NCBI GenBank assembly: GCA_007129655.1
Contig: SKVC01000070.1
Location: 1 to 31,131, forward strand
Reading direction: 5' to 3'
Source: Thermoplasmata archaeon
Lineage (GTDB): Archaea > Thermoplasmatota > Thermoplasmata > Halarchaeoplasmatales > Halarchaeoplasmataceae
DNA: 31,131 nt
In this document: positions 7,088-13,796 of the stretch, in pieces
Layout of the letters: the number at the start of each line of letters is the position of its first letter
Numbering within the stretch: the first letter of the stretch is position 1
The notes under the pieces: generated by a model
The model's database searches: none
What the model saw: the letters and a program-made list of their open reading frames with translations, nothing else
Told to the model about the DNA's origin: nothing
Program-made: the position numbers and the translations under genes

Positions 7088-7527
7088 TGGCAGGAAAAAA
7101 AACAAAAAAATTTCGAGGCTCTAGGACCCATGGAAAGGGTATAAAAGGTGGTCGAGGTGCCGGGCAGCGCGGAGGTCGTGGTAACGCTGGTTTGGGTAAA
7201 CATAAATATATAAAAGTTGTTAAAGATGATCCAGATCATTTCGGACCAAAAGGCTTCACAAGACCACAGGCCTTAACCCGTGAAGAAAATGTGATAAACA
7301 TATATGAAGTAGAGGATCGCATGGATTCTTTGATAGAAGATGGTTTCGCAGAAAAGGTGGGTTCTTTTTACGAAGTTGATCTGAAGAAGGCAGGTTACCA
7401 TAAACTGCTTAGCGGAGGAAAAGCCAGATTACAGATGAAGATCAAAATCAGTAACACTAGTGAACGTGCTATCAGTAAAGTTCAGGAGAGCGGAGGAGAG
7501 ATAATAACCGTGGAGGAAAACGAGTAA
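7087..7527 (+). CDS. rpl15: Large ribosomal subunit protein uL15
   Basis: A 146-aa 50S assembly protein. The N-terminus has the Gly/Arg-rich loop family signature KKFRGSRTHGKGIKGGRGAGQRGGRGNAGLGKHK, and the C-terminal domain has GFAEKVGSFYEVDLKKAGYHKLLSGGKARLQMKIKI. Two ATGs (7084 and 7087) are adjacent; AAGGTGA at 7074-7080 is better spaced for 7087. The last base of the uL30 stop is the first base of this ATG. It is followed after 16 nt by secY, the usual end of the spc operon. Confidence 0.95.
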   Translation: MAGKKTKKFRGSRTHGKGIKGGRGAGQRGGRGNAGLGKHKYIKVVKDDPDHFGPKGFTRPQALTREENVINIYEVEDRMDSLIEDGFAEKVGSFYEVDLKKAGYHKLLSGGKARLQMKIKISNTSERAISKVQESGGEIITVEENE

Positions 7528-7543
7528 AAGGAGAGAAATAAAG

Positions 7544-9115
7544 ATGGCGAAGGACGAAGAAAAAAGTTTACTCTATAAGATGAAACCTCTGGTCGACCGT
7601 ATGCCTGCAATTAAGAAGCCCGAGAAGCACGTCCACTTTAGACGTAAATTATTGTGGACTGCATTGATATTGATCACTTATTTGGTTATGACCAATATTG
7701 TGATATACGGGCTCGACGCAGAAAGAACTGTCGATCTTTTCGAACAATTTAGAGCGATCTTTGCCGGTGAATCCGGTTCTTTCGTACATCTTGGTATCAC
7801 ACCTATAGTAAACGCATCGATCATGCTTCAACTATTTCAAGGGGCAGACATAATAAATTTAGATCTCAAGGATGATGAAGACAAGGCTCTCTACCAGAGC
7901 ACACAAAAATTCCTCGTCATCATCATGATATTCGTTCAGGCCGTGCCTCAAACCTTTGGCTATCTACAACCAGCCGTAGGGTTAATCGACGGACTAGACG
8001 GCGTCATGGCAGGGCAAGGACTTCTGCTAGCTAGAATTATAATAGTTTCACAGATAGCAATCGGGGGCTATATGCTCTTCCTCATGGACGAAATCATATC
8101 TAAATGGGGTATCGGTAGTGGAGTAAGCCTTTTCATCGTAGCTGGCGTTTCTCAAGGTATATTTACAGGTACCTTCAACTGGCTTCCTGCCCCTGGTGCC
8201 GATTCACCAGTACCGGCAGGGGCCATCCCAAAAACAATATACATACTTCAAAACAGTTCTGTAGCTGAGCTATCACGAGGGGGATTTGAAAATTTGTTAC
8301 TAAGTCCTCCGAATCCCTTGATTGGATTAGTTTCAACTATAGTGATATTCTTTATCGTTGCATATGCAGAATCCTCACGTATAGAACTCCCTATTTCACA
8401 CAGTAGGGCACGAGGTGCAAGAGGTAGATATCCAATAAAACTGATATACGCATCTGTACTTCCAGTTATACTTGTAGCGGCATTACTGGCTAACATAAAC
8501 CTATTTGCTATGTTATTCTACACAAATCCTTCTTTCCAAAATTTCCCATTAGTAGGAGGTCAGTGGTGGATAGGTACATTCCTTCCGGGGAGCACGGAAC
8601 CGATCGCAGGCGGTGCGTGGTACATTTCCAATGTAAACGGTCTGCAAGAATGGTTTTTACCACTAGTCTCAGATAAATACGCATACATGCTGAGTCCGGA
8701 GGGCGTAGATTGGAGCTATAGTAAGGTTCAAGTGATAGCCCGTGTTATAGCCCATTTCACATTCATGACCGTAGCGTGTGCATTGTTTGCTAATTTTTGG
8801 GTAAAAACTACTAACATGGATGCTGAATCCGTAGCTGAGCAGATACAGGAAAGTGGTATGCAGATACCCGGATTCCGTCGGGATCCAAGGCGGTTAAAGA
8901 AGGTACTAGAGAGGTATATACCAACCATAACAACTTTCAGCGGTATTTTTATGGGTTCATTAGCTGCAGGTTCTAACATGCTCGGCTCTGTGGGTAATAC
9001 CACGGGAATAAGTCTATTCCTTGCAGTGAGTATTCTCACCCAATTGTATGAACAGATGGGCAAGGAACAGATGATGGAGATGCACCCGATGCTAAGAGAT
9101 TTCTTCGGCGGCTGA
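7544..9115 (+). CDS. secY: Preprotein translocase subunit SecY
   Basis: A 523-aa polytopic membrane protein, the pore-forming subunit of the Sec channel (Sec61 alpha homologue). About ten hydrophobic segments can be read, from LWTALILITYLVMTNIVIYG near residue 37 to the C-terminal SLFLAVSILTQLYEQMGKEQ. Archaeal hallmarks include LGITPIVNASIMLQLFQGADII (plug/TM2 region), GIGSGVSLFIVAGVSQGIF, RIELPISHSRARGARGRYPIKLIYASVLPVIL, and GFRRDPRRLKKVLERYIPT in the cytosolic loop. GGAGAG lies upstream of the ATG. It is in operon with uL15 and the DUF106 membrane protein. adk, which commonly follows secY in euryarchaea, is absent. Confidence 0.98.
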   Translation: MAKDEEKSLLYKMKPLVDRMPAIKKPEKHVHFRRKLLWTALILITYLVMTNIVIYGLDAERTVDLFEQFRAIFAGESGSFVHLGITPIVNASIMLQLFQGADIINLDLKDDEDKALYQSTQKFLVIIMIFVQAVPQTFGYLQPAVGLIDGLDGVMAGQGLLLARIIIVSQIAIGGYMLFLMDEIISKWGIGSGVSLFIVAGVSQGIFTGTFNWLPAPGADSPVPAGAIPKTIYILQNSSVAELSRGGFENLLLSPPNPLIGLVSTIVIFFIVAYAESSRIELPISHSRARGARGRYPIKLIYASVLPVILVAALLANINLFAMLFYTNPSFQNFPLVGGQWWIGTFLPGSTEPIAGGAWYISNVNGLQEWFLPLVSDKYAYMLSPEGVDWSYSKVQVIARVIAHFTFMTVACALFANFWVKTTNMDAESVAEQIQESGMQIPGFRRDPRRLKKVLERYIPTITTFSGIFMGSLAAGSNMLGSVGNTTGISLFLAVSILTQLYEQMGKEQMMEMHPMLRDFFGG

Positions 9116-9130
9116 TAACATGATGGGTCG

Positions 9131-9820
9131 ATGGCTTTGAGTGAAGAGGAAAAAGATACAGAGGTAGACGAGACACCTACACCCCAAGCGCCCGTATTCA
9201 ATATGAAGAGATTTATCTACATATTCCTAGGCATTCTTGGGTTGATGGTGATGTTCGATACAAATCTCAGAGAATCCCTGGGAGACATTATAGGCACACC
9301 CCTTCAAGCATTAGTCGGTTTCGACGGTCAATATCCCATACTAACTCTAGCATTTACAGGTACCATAATGATCGTTTTCTCAACTCTTGTGAGAGAATTG
9401 CTCATGGACTGGGTCGAGATGGCAGAGATCCAAAAGAAGACCAGTGCCTTCAACAAAGAATTGATGAATGCTAGAATGGCAAATCAAGCTACAAAGGTTA
9501 AAAAATTAGAGAAGATGCAGCCTGAGGTTCAAAAACTTTCCATGAAGACAATGAAACCCCAGATAAAGTCTATGGCGATAACTATGGTCGTGGTCATCTC
9601 TATTTTCGCTTCACTTTGGACTTTTATATCAGGGCTCCCTAACAAGAGTTTTTCTGTGCCATGGGCCCTTAATGCAAATTTTTTAAGTAATATAGGTCCT
9701 CTACCTTTCCCACAGTGGATCGGGATATACATGCTGGTCTCCATACCCACTGGCCAAGCCTTCAGATTAATATTACAGATGATCAGCTTCAGAAAGAAGC
9801 TAAGCGAAGAAGAGGAATAG
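9131..9820 (+). CDS. DUF106 / YidC-Oxa1-EMC3-like membrane insertase
   Basis: A 229-aa protein. Hydrophobic segments are FIYIFLGILGLMVMFD (about residues 27-43), YPILTLAFTGTIMIVFSTLV (about 74-93), MAITMVVVISIFASLWTFIS (about 156-175), and a shorter stretch IGIYMLVSIPTGQAF near the end. Between the second and third lies a charged helical hairpin (VEMAEIQKKTSAFNKELMNARMANQATKVKKLEKM), the coiled-coil expected of the archaeal YidC-like group. Known members associate with ribosomes and share ancestry with YidC, Oxa1 and EMC3. The location directly after secY is conserved in archaea and fits a role in membrane protein insertion. The Shine-Dalgarno is weak. Confidence 0.9.
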   Translation: MALSEEEKDTEVDETPTPQAPVFNMKRFIYIFLGILGLMVMFDTNLRESLGDIIGTPLQALVGFDGQYPILTLAFTGTIMIVFSTLVRELLMDWVEMAEIQKKTSAFNKELMNARMANQATKVKKLEKMQPEVQKLSMKTMKPQIKSMAITMVVVISIFASLWTFISGLPNKSFSVPWALNANFLSNIGPLPFPQWIGIYMLVSIPTGQAFRLILQMISFRKKLSEEEE

Positions 9821-9822
9821 GC

Positions 9823-10362
9823 ATGAAAGATTTGATAATCACGATCAGCGGGTTGCCCGGTAGTGGTACTACTACAACAGCTAAAGTATTAGCTAAAAAA
9901 ACAGGTATGGAGTTAATATCTACAGGAGAGCTATTTCGAGAACTCGCCAGAAAAAAAGGCGTTTCGATAGAGGATTTCAGTTTGGAAGCGGAGAAAGACG
10001 ATAAAATAGATCGGGAACTGGATGACAAGTTATTAGAAAGGGCTGTTCCGGGTAGAATCCTAGAAGGTAGATTGACTGGACATATTCTATATCGTGAAAG
10101 TATCGACGCATTTAAAGTGTGGATACATGCACCTGCAAAAGTTCGTGCTCAACGTATAGCCAATAGAGAATTAGAAGGGTATAAGAAAATATACGATAAG
10201 ATGATACAACGTGAGAAAAGTGAATTCCTTAGATATAAAAAATATTACGATATAGATTTGGATGATACGTCGGTATATGACTTAGTTATTAATTCAAATG
10301 ATAATAGCCCTGAAGAAATTGTCGACACCATCCTTGAAGATGTGAGAAAATGGAATATGTAA
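9823..10362 (+). CDS. cmk: Cytidylate kinase (archaeal type)
   Basis: A 179-aa protein that phosphorylates CMP/dCMP with ATP. It has a P-loop at residues 9-16 in the context ISGLPGSGTTTTAKVLA, then the nucleoside monophosphate-binding STGELFRELARKKG, and a lid-like region with ILEGRLTGHILY and AKVRAQRIANRE. The reading frame is open further upstream into the DUF106 gene, but the ATG at 9823, with GAGG at 9812-9815, is the family start and lies 2 nt after the DUF106 stop. The 3' end overlaps cbf5 by 13 nt. The neighbours secY, DUF106 and cbf5 are the usual archaeal partners of cmk. Confidence 0.95.
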   Translation: MKDLIITISGLPGSGTTTTAKVLAKKTGMELISTGELFRELARKKGVSIEDFSLEAEKDDKIDRELDDKLLERAVPGRILEGRLTGHILYRESIDAFKVWIHAPAKVRAQRIANRELEGYKKIYDKMIQREKSEFLRYKKYYDIDLDDTSVYDLVINSNDNSPEEIVDTILEDVRKWNM

Positions 10363-11294
10363 GAGAGAAGGCTGGAACGTTTTCATCTTGGGGTGACATA
10401 CCTGAGGAGAGAAGTGTCGAAAAGGCGCTACCACGTTCACTGTTCGTTGTAGACAAACCAGCCGGACCTACGAGTCACCAGCTTGCTTCTTGGGTACAGT
10501 TGATCTTTGATATGAAGGCAGGCCATAGCGGTACATTAGATCCCGGTGTGACCGGAGTTCTTCCATTCGGGCTTGGTTACTCCGTACGAGTAGTAGATCT
10601 ACTTCATGCGGCGCCAAAGGAGTACATAGCGGCCACGAGGTTTCACGGTCCTGTGAAGAAAAAAGATGTAGTCAGATTAACTGAGGAATTTACAGACAAT
10701 ATATATCAGATGCCTCCGGTTCGTTCCGGAGTAAAAAGAGAGCGAAGAATTAGAGAGATATTAGAGATCGAAATACTAGATCATAAAGCTCAGAATTATC
10801 TATTCAGGGTAAAATGTGAATCCGGAACGTATATGAGAACCCTTTGTCGTGATATGGGTAAATGCATCAGTAGAGGTGGTCATATGATGGAGTTGAGACG
10901 CACTTCTGCAGGAGGTTTTACTGAGGGAGAGGCAAGAGCGATGACAACGATAAGGGATGCTTGGGAACGTTATAAAGACGGAGATGACAGTTTATTGTCC
11001 GAAATCTTACTGCCATATGAAAGGGCTCTCGATCTTTATCCAAGAGTGTTAATTAAGGATACCGCAGCGGGTGCGTTATTAGAAGGTGCCGACCTGGCGG
11101 TACCAGGAGTTCTAGAGATGGACGACTTCTCAGCAGGAGACCATGTAAGTGTATTATCCGCCAAGGGGGAAGGTATAGCATACGGAGTTGCTATCAAAGA
11201 TGCAAATGATATCATCACACTAGATGAAGGCCTTGTTGTCAGAACGGAGAGGGTTTTCCATCCGAGTGGAGATTACCCAAGAGGTTGGAAATAG
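10350..11294 (+). CDS. truB: tRNA/rRNA pseudouridine synthase, TruB/Cbf5 (dyskerin) family
   Basis: A 314-aa protein. The catalytic motif HSGTLDPGVTGVLPF (Asp about residue 69) is preceded by VVDKPAGPTSHQLASWV, both diagnostic of the family. Other motifs are YQMPPVRSGVKRERRIREI (KRxR binding loop), FRVKCESGTYMRTLCRDMG and MMELRRTSAGGFTE. The last 80 residues (RVLIKDTAAGALLEGADLAVPGVLEMDDFSAGDHVSV) form a PUA domain. In archaea the enzyme acts with H/ACA guide RNPs (L7Ae, Nop10, Gar1) on rRNA and can also make tRNA psi55 directly. The start overlaps cmk by 13 nt; no strong Shine-Dalgarno is obvious. It is the last gene of the long operon. Confidence 0.96.
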   Translation: MEYVREKAGTFSSWGDIPEERSVEKALPRSLFVVDKPAGPTSHQLASWVQLIFDMKAGHSGTLDPGVTGVLPFGLGYSVRVVDLLHAAPKEYIAATRFHGPVKKKDVVRLTEEFTDNIYQMPPVRSGVKRERRIREILEIEILDHKAQNYLFRVKCESGTYMRTLCRDMGKCISRGGHMMELRRTSAGGFTEGEARAMTTIRDAWERYKDGDDSLLSEILLPYERALDLYPRVLIKDTAAGALLEGADLAVPGVLEMDDFSAGDHVSVLSAKGEGIAYGVAIKDANDIITLDEGLVVRTERVFHPSGDYPRGWK

Positions 11295-11295
11295 A

Positions 11296-11303
11296 TTATA
11301 TAT
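11296..11303 (+). promoter_or_regulatory. Probable TATA box for the tRNA-Ser gene
   Basis: TTATATAT begins just after the cbf5 stop codon, about 30-37 nt before the first base of the mature tRNA. Archaeal TATA boxes lie roughly 25-30 nt before the transcription start, so this would start transcription a few nt upstream of the tRNA. This is inference from position and base composition. Confidence 0.6.
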
Positions 11304-11332
11304 CACTTGTTTCTTAGTGCTTCAATCCACAT

Positions 11333-11437
11333 GCCGAGATAGCTTAGCCTGGTAGGGCGCGAGCTTGGAGATCCCACGCCGGGACCTAATAGCTCGTGGT
11401 GCCTTGCACCTCGGGGGTTCGAATCCCCCTCTCGGCG
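11333..11437 (+). tRNA. tRNA-Ser(GGA) with a 20-nt intron
   Basis: The acceptor stem GCCGAGA (11333-11339) pairs with TCTCGGC (11430-11436), followed by discriminator G at 11437, the archaeal serine identity base. The D-arm is GCTT/GGGC (two G-T pairs). Anticodon stem CGAGC (11360-11364) pairs with GCTCG (11392-11396). The long variable arm GGTGC-CTT-GCACC shows a type II tRNA, and the T-arm is GGGGG-TTCGAAT-CCCCC. Removing 11371-11390 leaves a seven-base loop TTGGAGA with anticodon GGA at 11367-11369. The intron folds as UCCC/GGGA with 3-nt bulges AGA and ATA on each side of a short helix (bulge-helix-bulge), placing the splice sites at canonical position 37/38. CCA is not encoded. Confidence 0.95.
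11371..11390 (+). other. tRNA-Ser intron (BHB-type, spliced by tRNA endonuclease)
   Basis: A 20-nt insertion between anticodon-loop positions 37 and 38. The hairpin TCCC-ACGCC-GGGA sits in its middle. On the exon side TTGG faces CCTA, giving a central helix with one U-U mismatch, flanked by 3-nt bulges AGA and ATA; cutting after the second base of each bulge restores a standard loop. Archaeal EndA recognises this structure. The weak central helix suggests a relaxed BHB. Confidence 0.85.
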
Positions 11438-11644
11438 TTTTCATAACTTTTGAGTGGAGCGAGAAAGTTTGAAAATCAAGGGAATTCATAGTATTCCCGC
11501 AGACTTCTAACATTGCGAGTTCACGAGCAATTTAGAAGTAAGATGTTCACGTCTTCGAGAGGGATTCGAAAACAGTTAAGAATCGAAGATTCTCAACGCT
11601 CGTGAAGCATAGTTCACTCGTCCTTCTCTCGGTGTAATTTTTTT
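11438..11644 (+). ncRNA. Candidate structured non-coding RNA between tRNA-Ser and tfb
   Basis: No convincing protein gene occurs in this stretch. It holds at least five local inverted repeats in a row: AACTTT/AAAGTT (11445-11450 with 11464-11469), GGGAAT/ATTCCC (11480-11485 with 11493-11498), ACTTCTAA+ATTGC with GCAAT+TTAGAAGT (11503-11516 with 11527-11539, one bulged C), AAGATG/CGTCTT around a TTCA loop (11540-11555), and GTT-A-AGAATC with GATTCT-C-AAC (11575-11597). The loop of the third helix contains TTCACGA, which can pair with TCGTGAA at 11600-11606; extended to TTCACGAGC/GCTCGTGAA this is a 9-bp long-range helix. The stretch ends in a run of seven T. It could be an independent small RNA or a long structured tRNA trailer. 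I recognise no known family: no SRP, RNase P or C/D-box signature was found. Confidence 0.5.
11638..11644 (+). terminator. Oligo-T terminator
   Basis: Seven consecutive T on the coding strand follow the hairpin-rich stretch. Runs of T on the non-template strand are enough to terminate archaeal RNA polymerase. A second run of six T lies at about 11685-11690 as a possible backup before the tfb promoter. Confidence 0.55.
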
Positions 11645-11708
11645 CCCGTAACGATGGTCTAAAAAATTGGTTACTAGACGAACATTTTTTCGACATAAGG
11701 GTAAGGTA

Positions 11709-11717
11709 TTTATATAA
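11709..11717 (+). promoter_or_regulatory. TATA box of the tfb gene
   Basis: TTTATATAA lies 41-49 nt before the chosen ATG of tfb, so transcription would start near 11740 with a leader of about 15-20 nt holding the GGAG Shine-Dalgarno. Upstream, GTCTA and TAGAC (about 11657-11679) form an inverted repeat that could bind a regulator. Confidence 0.7.
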
Positions 11718-11757
11718 CTAAGAGAGATGAGAATGAAAGTACGTGAGTGGAGATATT

Positions 11758-12696
11758 ATGAATGTAGAATCCCCGAAAAGAGTGGAGAAAATCAAAGAAT
11801 GTCCTGAATGTTCAAGTGAGAATCTTTCAAAGGATTACGGGAGAGGAGAGATCGTTTGCGAGATGTGTGGATTAGTTGTAGATGATTATTATATCGACGA
11901 GGGACCAGAATGGAGGGCTTTCGATAGTGCTCAGAGAGAGAGCCGTGCTCGTACGGGAGCACCCATGAATTATCTCATCCATGACAAAGGTTTGTCAACT
12001 CAGATATCTTGGAAGAATAAAGATGCCTATGGCCGGACCATACCGCACAAAAATAGAGGACAAATATATCGTGTGCGGAAATGGCACAGAAGGATCCGTA
12101 TCTCTAACGCTACGGAAAGAAATCTAGCTACAGCTTTGAGGGAACTAGATGTGTTATCCTCTAAGATGGGACTTCCACGTAGTATAAGGGAATGCGCAGC
12201 CATGATATACAGACAGGCGGTGGAGAAAAATTTGATACGTGGCAGAAGCATAGAGATAGTTATCGCATCTTCACTATACGCAGCCTGCAGAAAATGCAAC
12301 GTTCCCAGAACTCTTACCGAGGTGGCTCAAGCCGCTGACTCGGATGAAAAACAGATCGGACGAGCTTACAGATTCCTTTCGAGGGAGCTGACACTTAAAC
12401 TGATGCCCACGAAACCGGAAGAATACATAGATAGATTCTGTAATAAATTAGAGCTGGATAGAAATGTCATATCACGGGGAGAAAATATAATCAATCAAGC
12501 TACCGACTTAGGACTTACATCCGGTAAAGGACCTACAGGTGTAGCTGCAGCTGCAATCTACATATCGTCTATTCTTGAGGGTACACCACGCACACAGAGG
12601 GCTATAGCCGAAGTAGCTGGTGTAACCGAAGTTACCATAAGAAATAGATACAAGGAGATAGCTGAAGAGATAGGTATCGAGATAGACACTAATTGA
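11758..12696 (+). CDS. tfb: Transcription initiation factor B (TFB)
   Basis: A 312-aa archaeal homologue of TFIIB, which bridges TBP-bound promoter DNA and RNA polymerase. The N-terminal zinc ribbon has Cys15, Cys18, Cys34 and Cys37 (CPEC...CEMC). It is followed by the B-reader/B-linker region (EWRAFDSAQRESRARTGAP, SWKNKDAYGRTIPHKN). Two cyclin-like repeats follow, the first around ATALRELDVLSSKMGLPRSIRECAAMIYRQA and the second ending GPTGVAAAAIYISSILEGTPRTQRAIAEVAGVTEVTIRNRYKEIAEEI, with the recognition helix for BRE. A GTG at 11743 is in frame, but GTGGAG at 11747-11752 points to ATG 11758. All core elements are intact. Confidence 0.97.
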   Translation: MNVESPKRVEKIKECPECSSENLSKDYGRGEIVCEMCGLVVDDYYIDEGPEWRAFDSAQRESRARTGAPMNYLIHDKGLSTQISWKNKDAYGRTIPHKNRGQIYRVRKWHRRIRISNATERNLATALRELDVLSSKMGLPRSIRECAAMIYRQAVEKNLIRGRSIEIVIASSLYAACRKCNVPRTLTEVAQAADSDEKQIGRAYRFLSRELTLKLMPTKPEEYIDRFCNKLELDRNVISRGENIINQATDLGLTSGKGPTGVAAAAIYISSILEGTPRTQRAIAEVAGVTEVTIRNRYKEIAEEIGIEIDTN

Positions 12697-12701
12697 TAAA
12701 A

Positions 12702-12723
12702 GATAGATATTTATTTATCTATC
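12702..12723 (+). promoter_or_regulatory. TATA region enclosed by an 8-bp perfect inverted repeat
   Basis: GATAGATA (12702-12709) and TATCTATC (12716-12723) are exact reverse complements separated by TTTATT, and the sequence in between and around reads as a TATA box (ATATTTATTTA). It lies 5 nt after the tfb stop and 36 nt before the next ATG. The arrangement can be read as an operator over the promoter of the downstream gene, or as a hairpin at the end of the tfb transcript. Confidence 0.5.
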
Positions 12724-12758
12724 AAAGACGATGATGTGAATATGAGGAGGTATGTACG

Positions 12759-13139
12759 ATGTCCCGCATAACCATGCAGGTATTCAAAAAGGTAGTCCGA
12801 AAGGTTTTGGAAGATTCCGATATAAATACCGAGGAGGCTGATAAAATAGCTGAAAAGGTTATGTATATGTTTGGTTACGACGATATGATCACAGATAACC
12901 TTCTTAAAACCAAGGATAGAAATTATTTTTACCTTTTAGAAGACCATGATATATTAACTTCGGAAGAAGAGACCGTCACTCTTCCAAGCGGTAGACGATG
13001 GAGAATTCATTACTGGCGTATAAAAGAAAAGAAGATAAGGGATATTCTCGAAGAGGAGGAGAATAACGAAGAGGATGAAACCGGCATATATGAGGACGTT
13101 TATGAAGATGTTTGGGCTCGGGTAGAAGGAAAAAGGTAA
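12759..13139 (+). CDS. Small acidic archaeal protein, DUF6015-like
   Basis: A 126-aa soluble protein without signal peptide or membrane segment. The first 60 residues are helical (TMQVFKKVVRKVLEDSDINTEEADKIAEKVMYMFGYDDMITDNLL). They are followed by a predicted wing-like part with TLPSGRRWRIHYWRIKEKKIRDIL and a very acidic end (EEEENNEEDETGIYEDVYEDVW). The overall look matches an archaeal family I remember as DUF6015; this is recognition from memory, not a search. Function unknown; the helix-plus-strand layout might be a degenerate winged helix. It has its own probable promoter and a strong GAGGAGG Shine-Dalgarno, and is followed after 10 nt by a methyltransferase gene. Confidence 0.6.
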   Translation: MSRITMQVFKKVVRKVLEDSDINTEEADKIAEKVMYMFGYDDMITDNLLKTKDRNYFYLLEDHDILTSEEETVTLPSGRRWRIHYWRIKEKKIRDILEEEENNEEDETGIYEDVYEDVWARVEGKR

Positions 13140-13149
13140 CTAGATTGAG

Positions 13150-13767
13150 ATGATGAAAATAGTGAAAAAGAAACAATTGGAGATCAAATTAGAAGATATA
13201 CCTTCTCATCCTACACCCAAAGCAGAACTTGAACAATATTCGACACCTCCGGTGATAGCAGCAGACATACTTTTTACAGCTTTGCTTAACGGAGATATAG
13301 ATAACAAAAAGGTGATCGATCTCGGTTGCGGAACAGGTATATTCTCACTGGGATCTGCGCTATTGGGGGCCTCGGAAGTGATAGGTGTAGATACGGACGA
13401 AGAAGCTGTTCTCACTGCGATAAATGTGCGGGACGGGTGGGGTCTTAAAGATATTGTAGAATTCGAAGTAGAAGATGTGGAAAAATATCAAGGTTCATCC
13501 GACACAGTGATAATGAATCCCCCTTTCGGTGCTCAAAAAAGAGGTGCAGATATACCTTTTCTAAACAAAGCGGTAGAGATAGCGCCAACTATATACAGTC
13601 TTCATAACGCAAAAACAGTGGATTTTATATACAAGTTCTTTCTAAATAACGAATATAGCGTGGTTGGGGAAAAAAGATATATGTGCGTTATCAATAACAT
13701 CTACCCGTTCCACAAAAAAGAGAAGAAAGAAATTGAAGTTGTATTACTCGTTTCAAAAAGGAAATGA
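13150..13767 (+). CDS. METTL5-like RNA N6-adenine methyltransferase
   Basis: A 205-aa class I SAM-dependent methyltransferase. The SAM-binding motif I is VIDLGCGTGIFSLGSALLGASEVIGVDTDEEA (about residues 54-85), and motif IV is NPPFG (about residue 125), the signature of N6-adenine/amino methylation. The N-terminus KKKQLEIKLEDIPSHPTPKAELEQYSTPPVIAADIL is characteristic of the METTL5/archaeal group. Human METTL5 makes m6A in 18S rRNA helix 44; an rRNA target is therefore likely but inferred. ATGs lie at 13150 and 13153 with only a weak Shine-Dalgarno. It sits 10 nt after the DUF6015-like gene and 29 nt before csl4, suggesting an RNA-processing operon. Confidence 0.88.
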   Translation: MMKIVKKKQLEIKLEDIPSHPTPKAELEQYSTPPVIAADILFTALLNGDIDNKKVIDLGCGTGIFSLGSALLGASEVIGVDTDEEAVLTAINVRDGWGLKDIVEFEVEDVEKYQGSSDTVIMNPPFGAQKRGADIPFLNKAVEIAPTIYSLHNAKTVDFIYKFFLNNEYSVVGEKRYMCVINNIYPFHKKEKKEIEVVLLVSKRK

Positions 13768-13796
13768 ATGTAAAATAAAATGAAGAGGTAATAAAA

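Noticed and set aside
11322..11513. 63-aa minus-strand ORF across the tRNA
   Set aside because: It lies over the tRNA-Ser gene and its trailer; the peptide simply translates the antisense of tRNA arms and has no Shine-Dalgarno or family features.
11438..11644. SRP RNA or RNase P RNA gene
   Set aside because: I looked for the SRP helix 8 GNAR loop and the conserved RNase P CR-I/CR-V bases and did not find them; the stretch is also too short.
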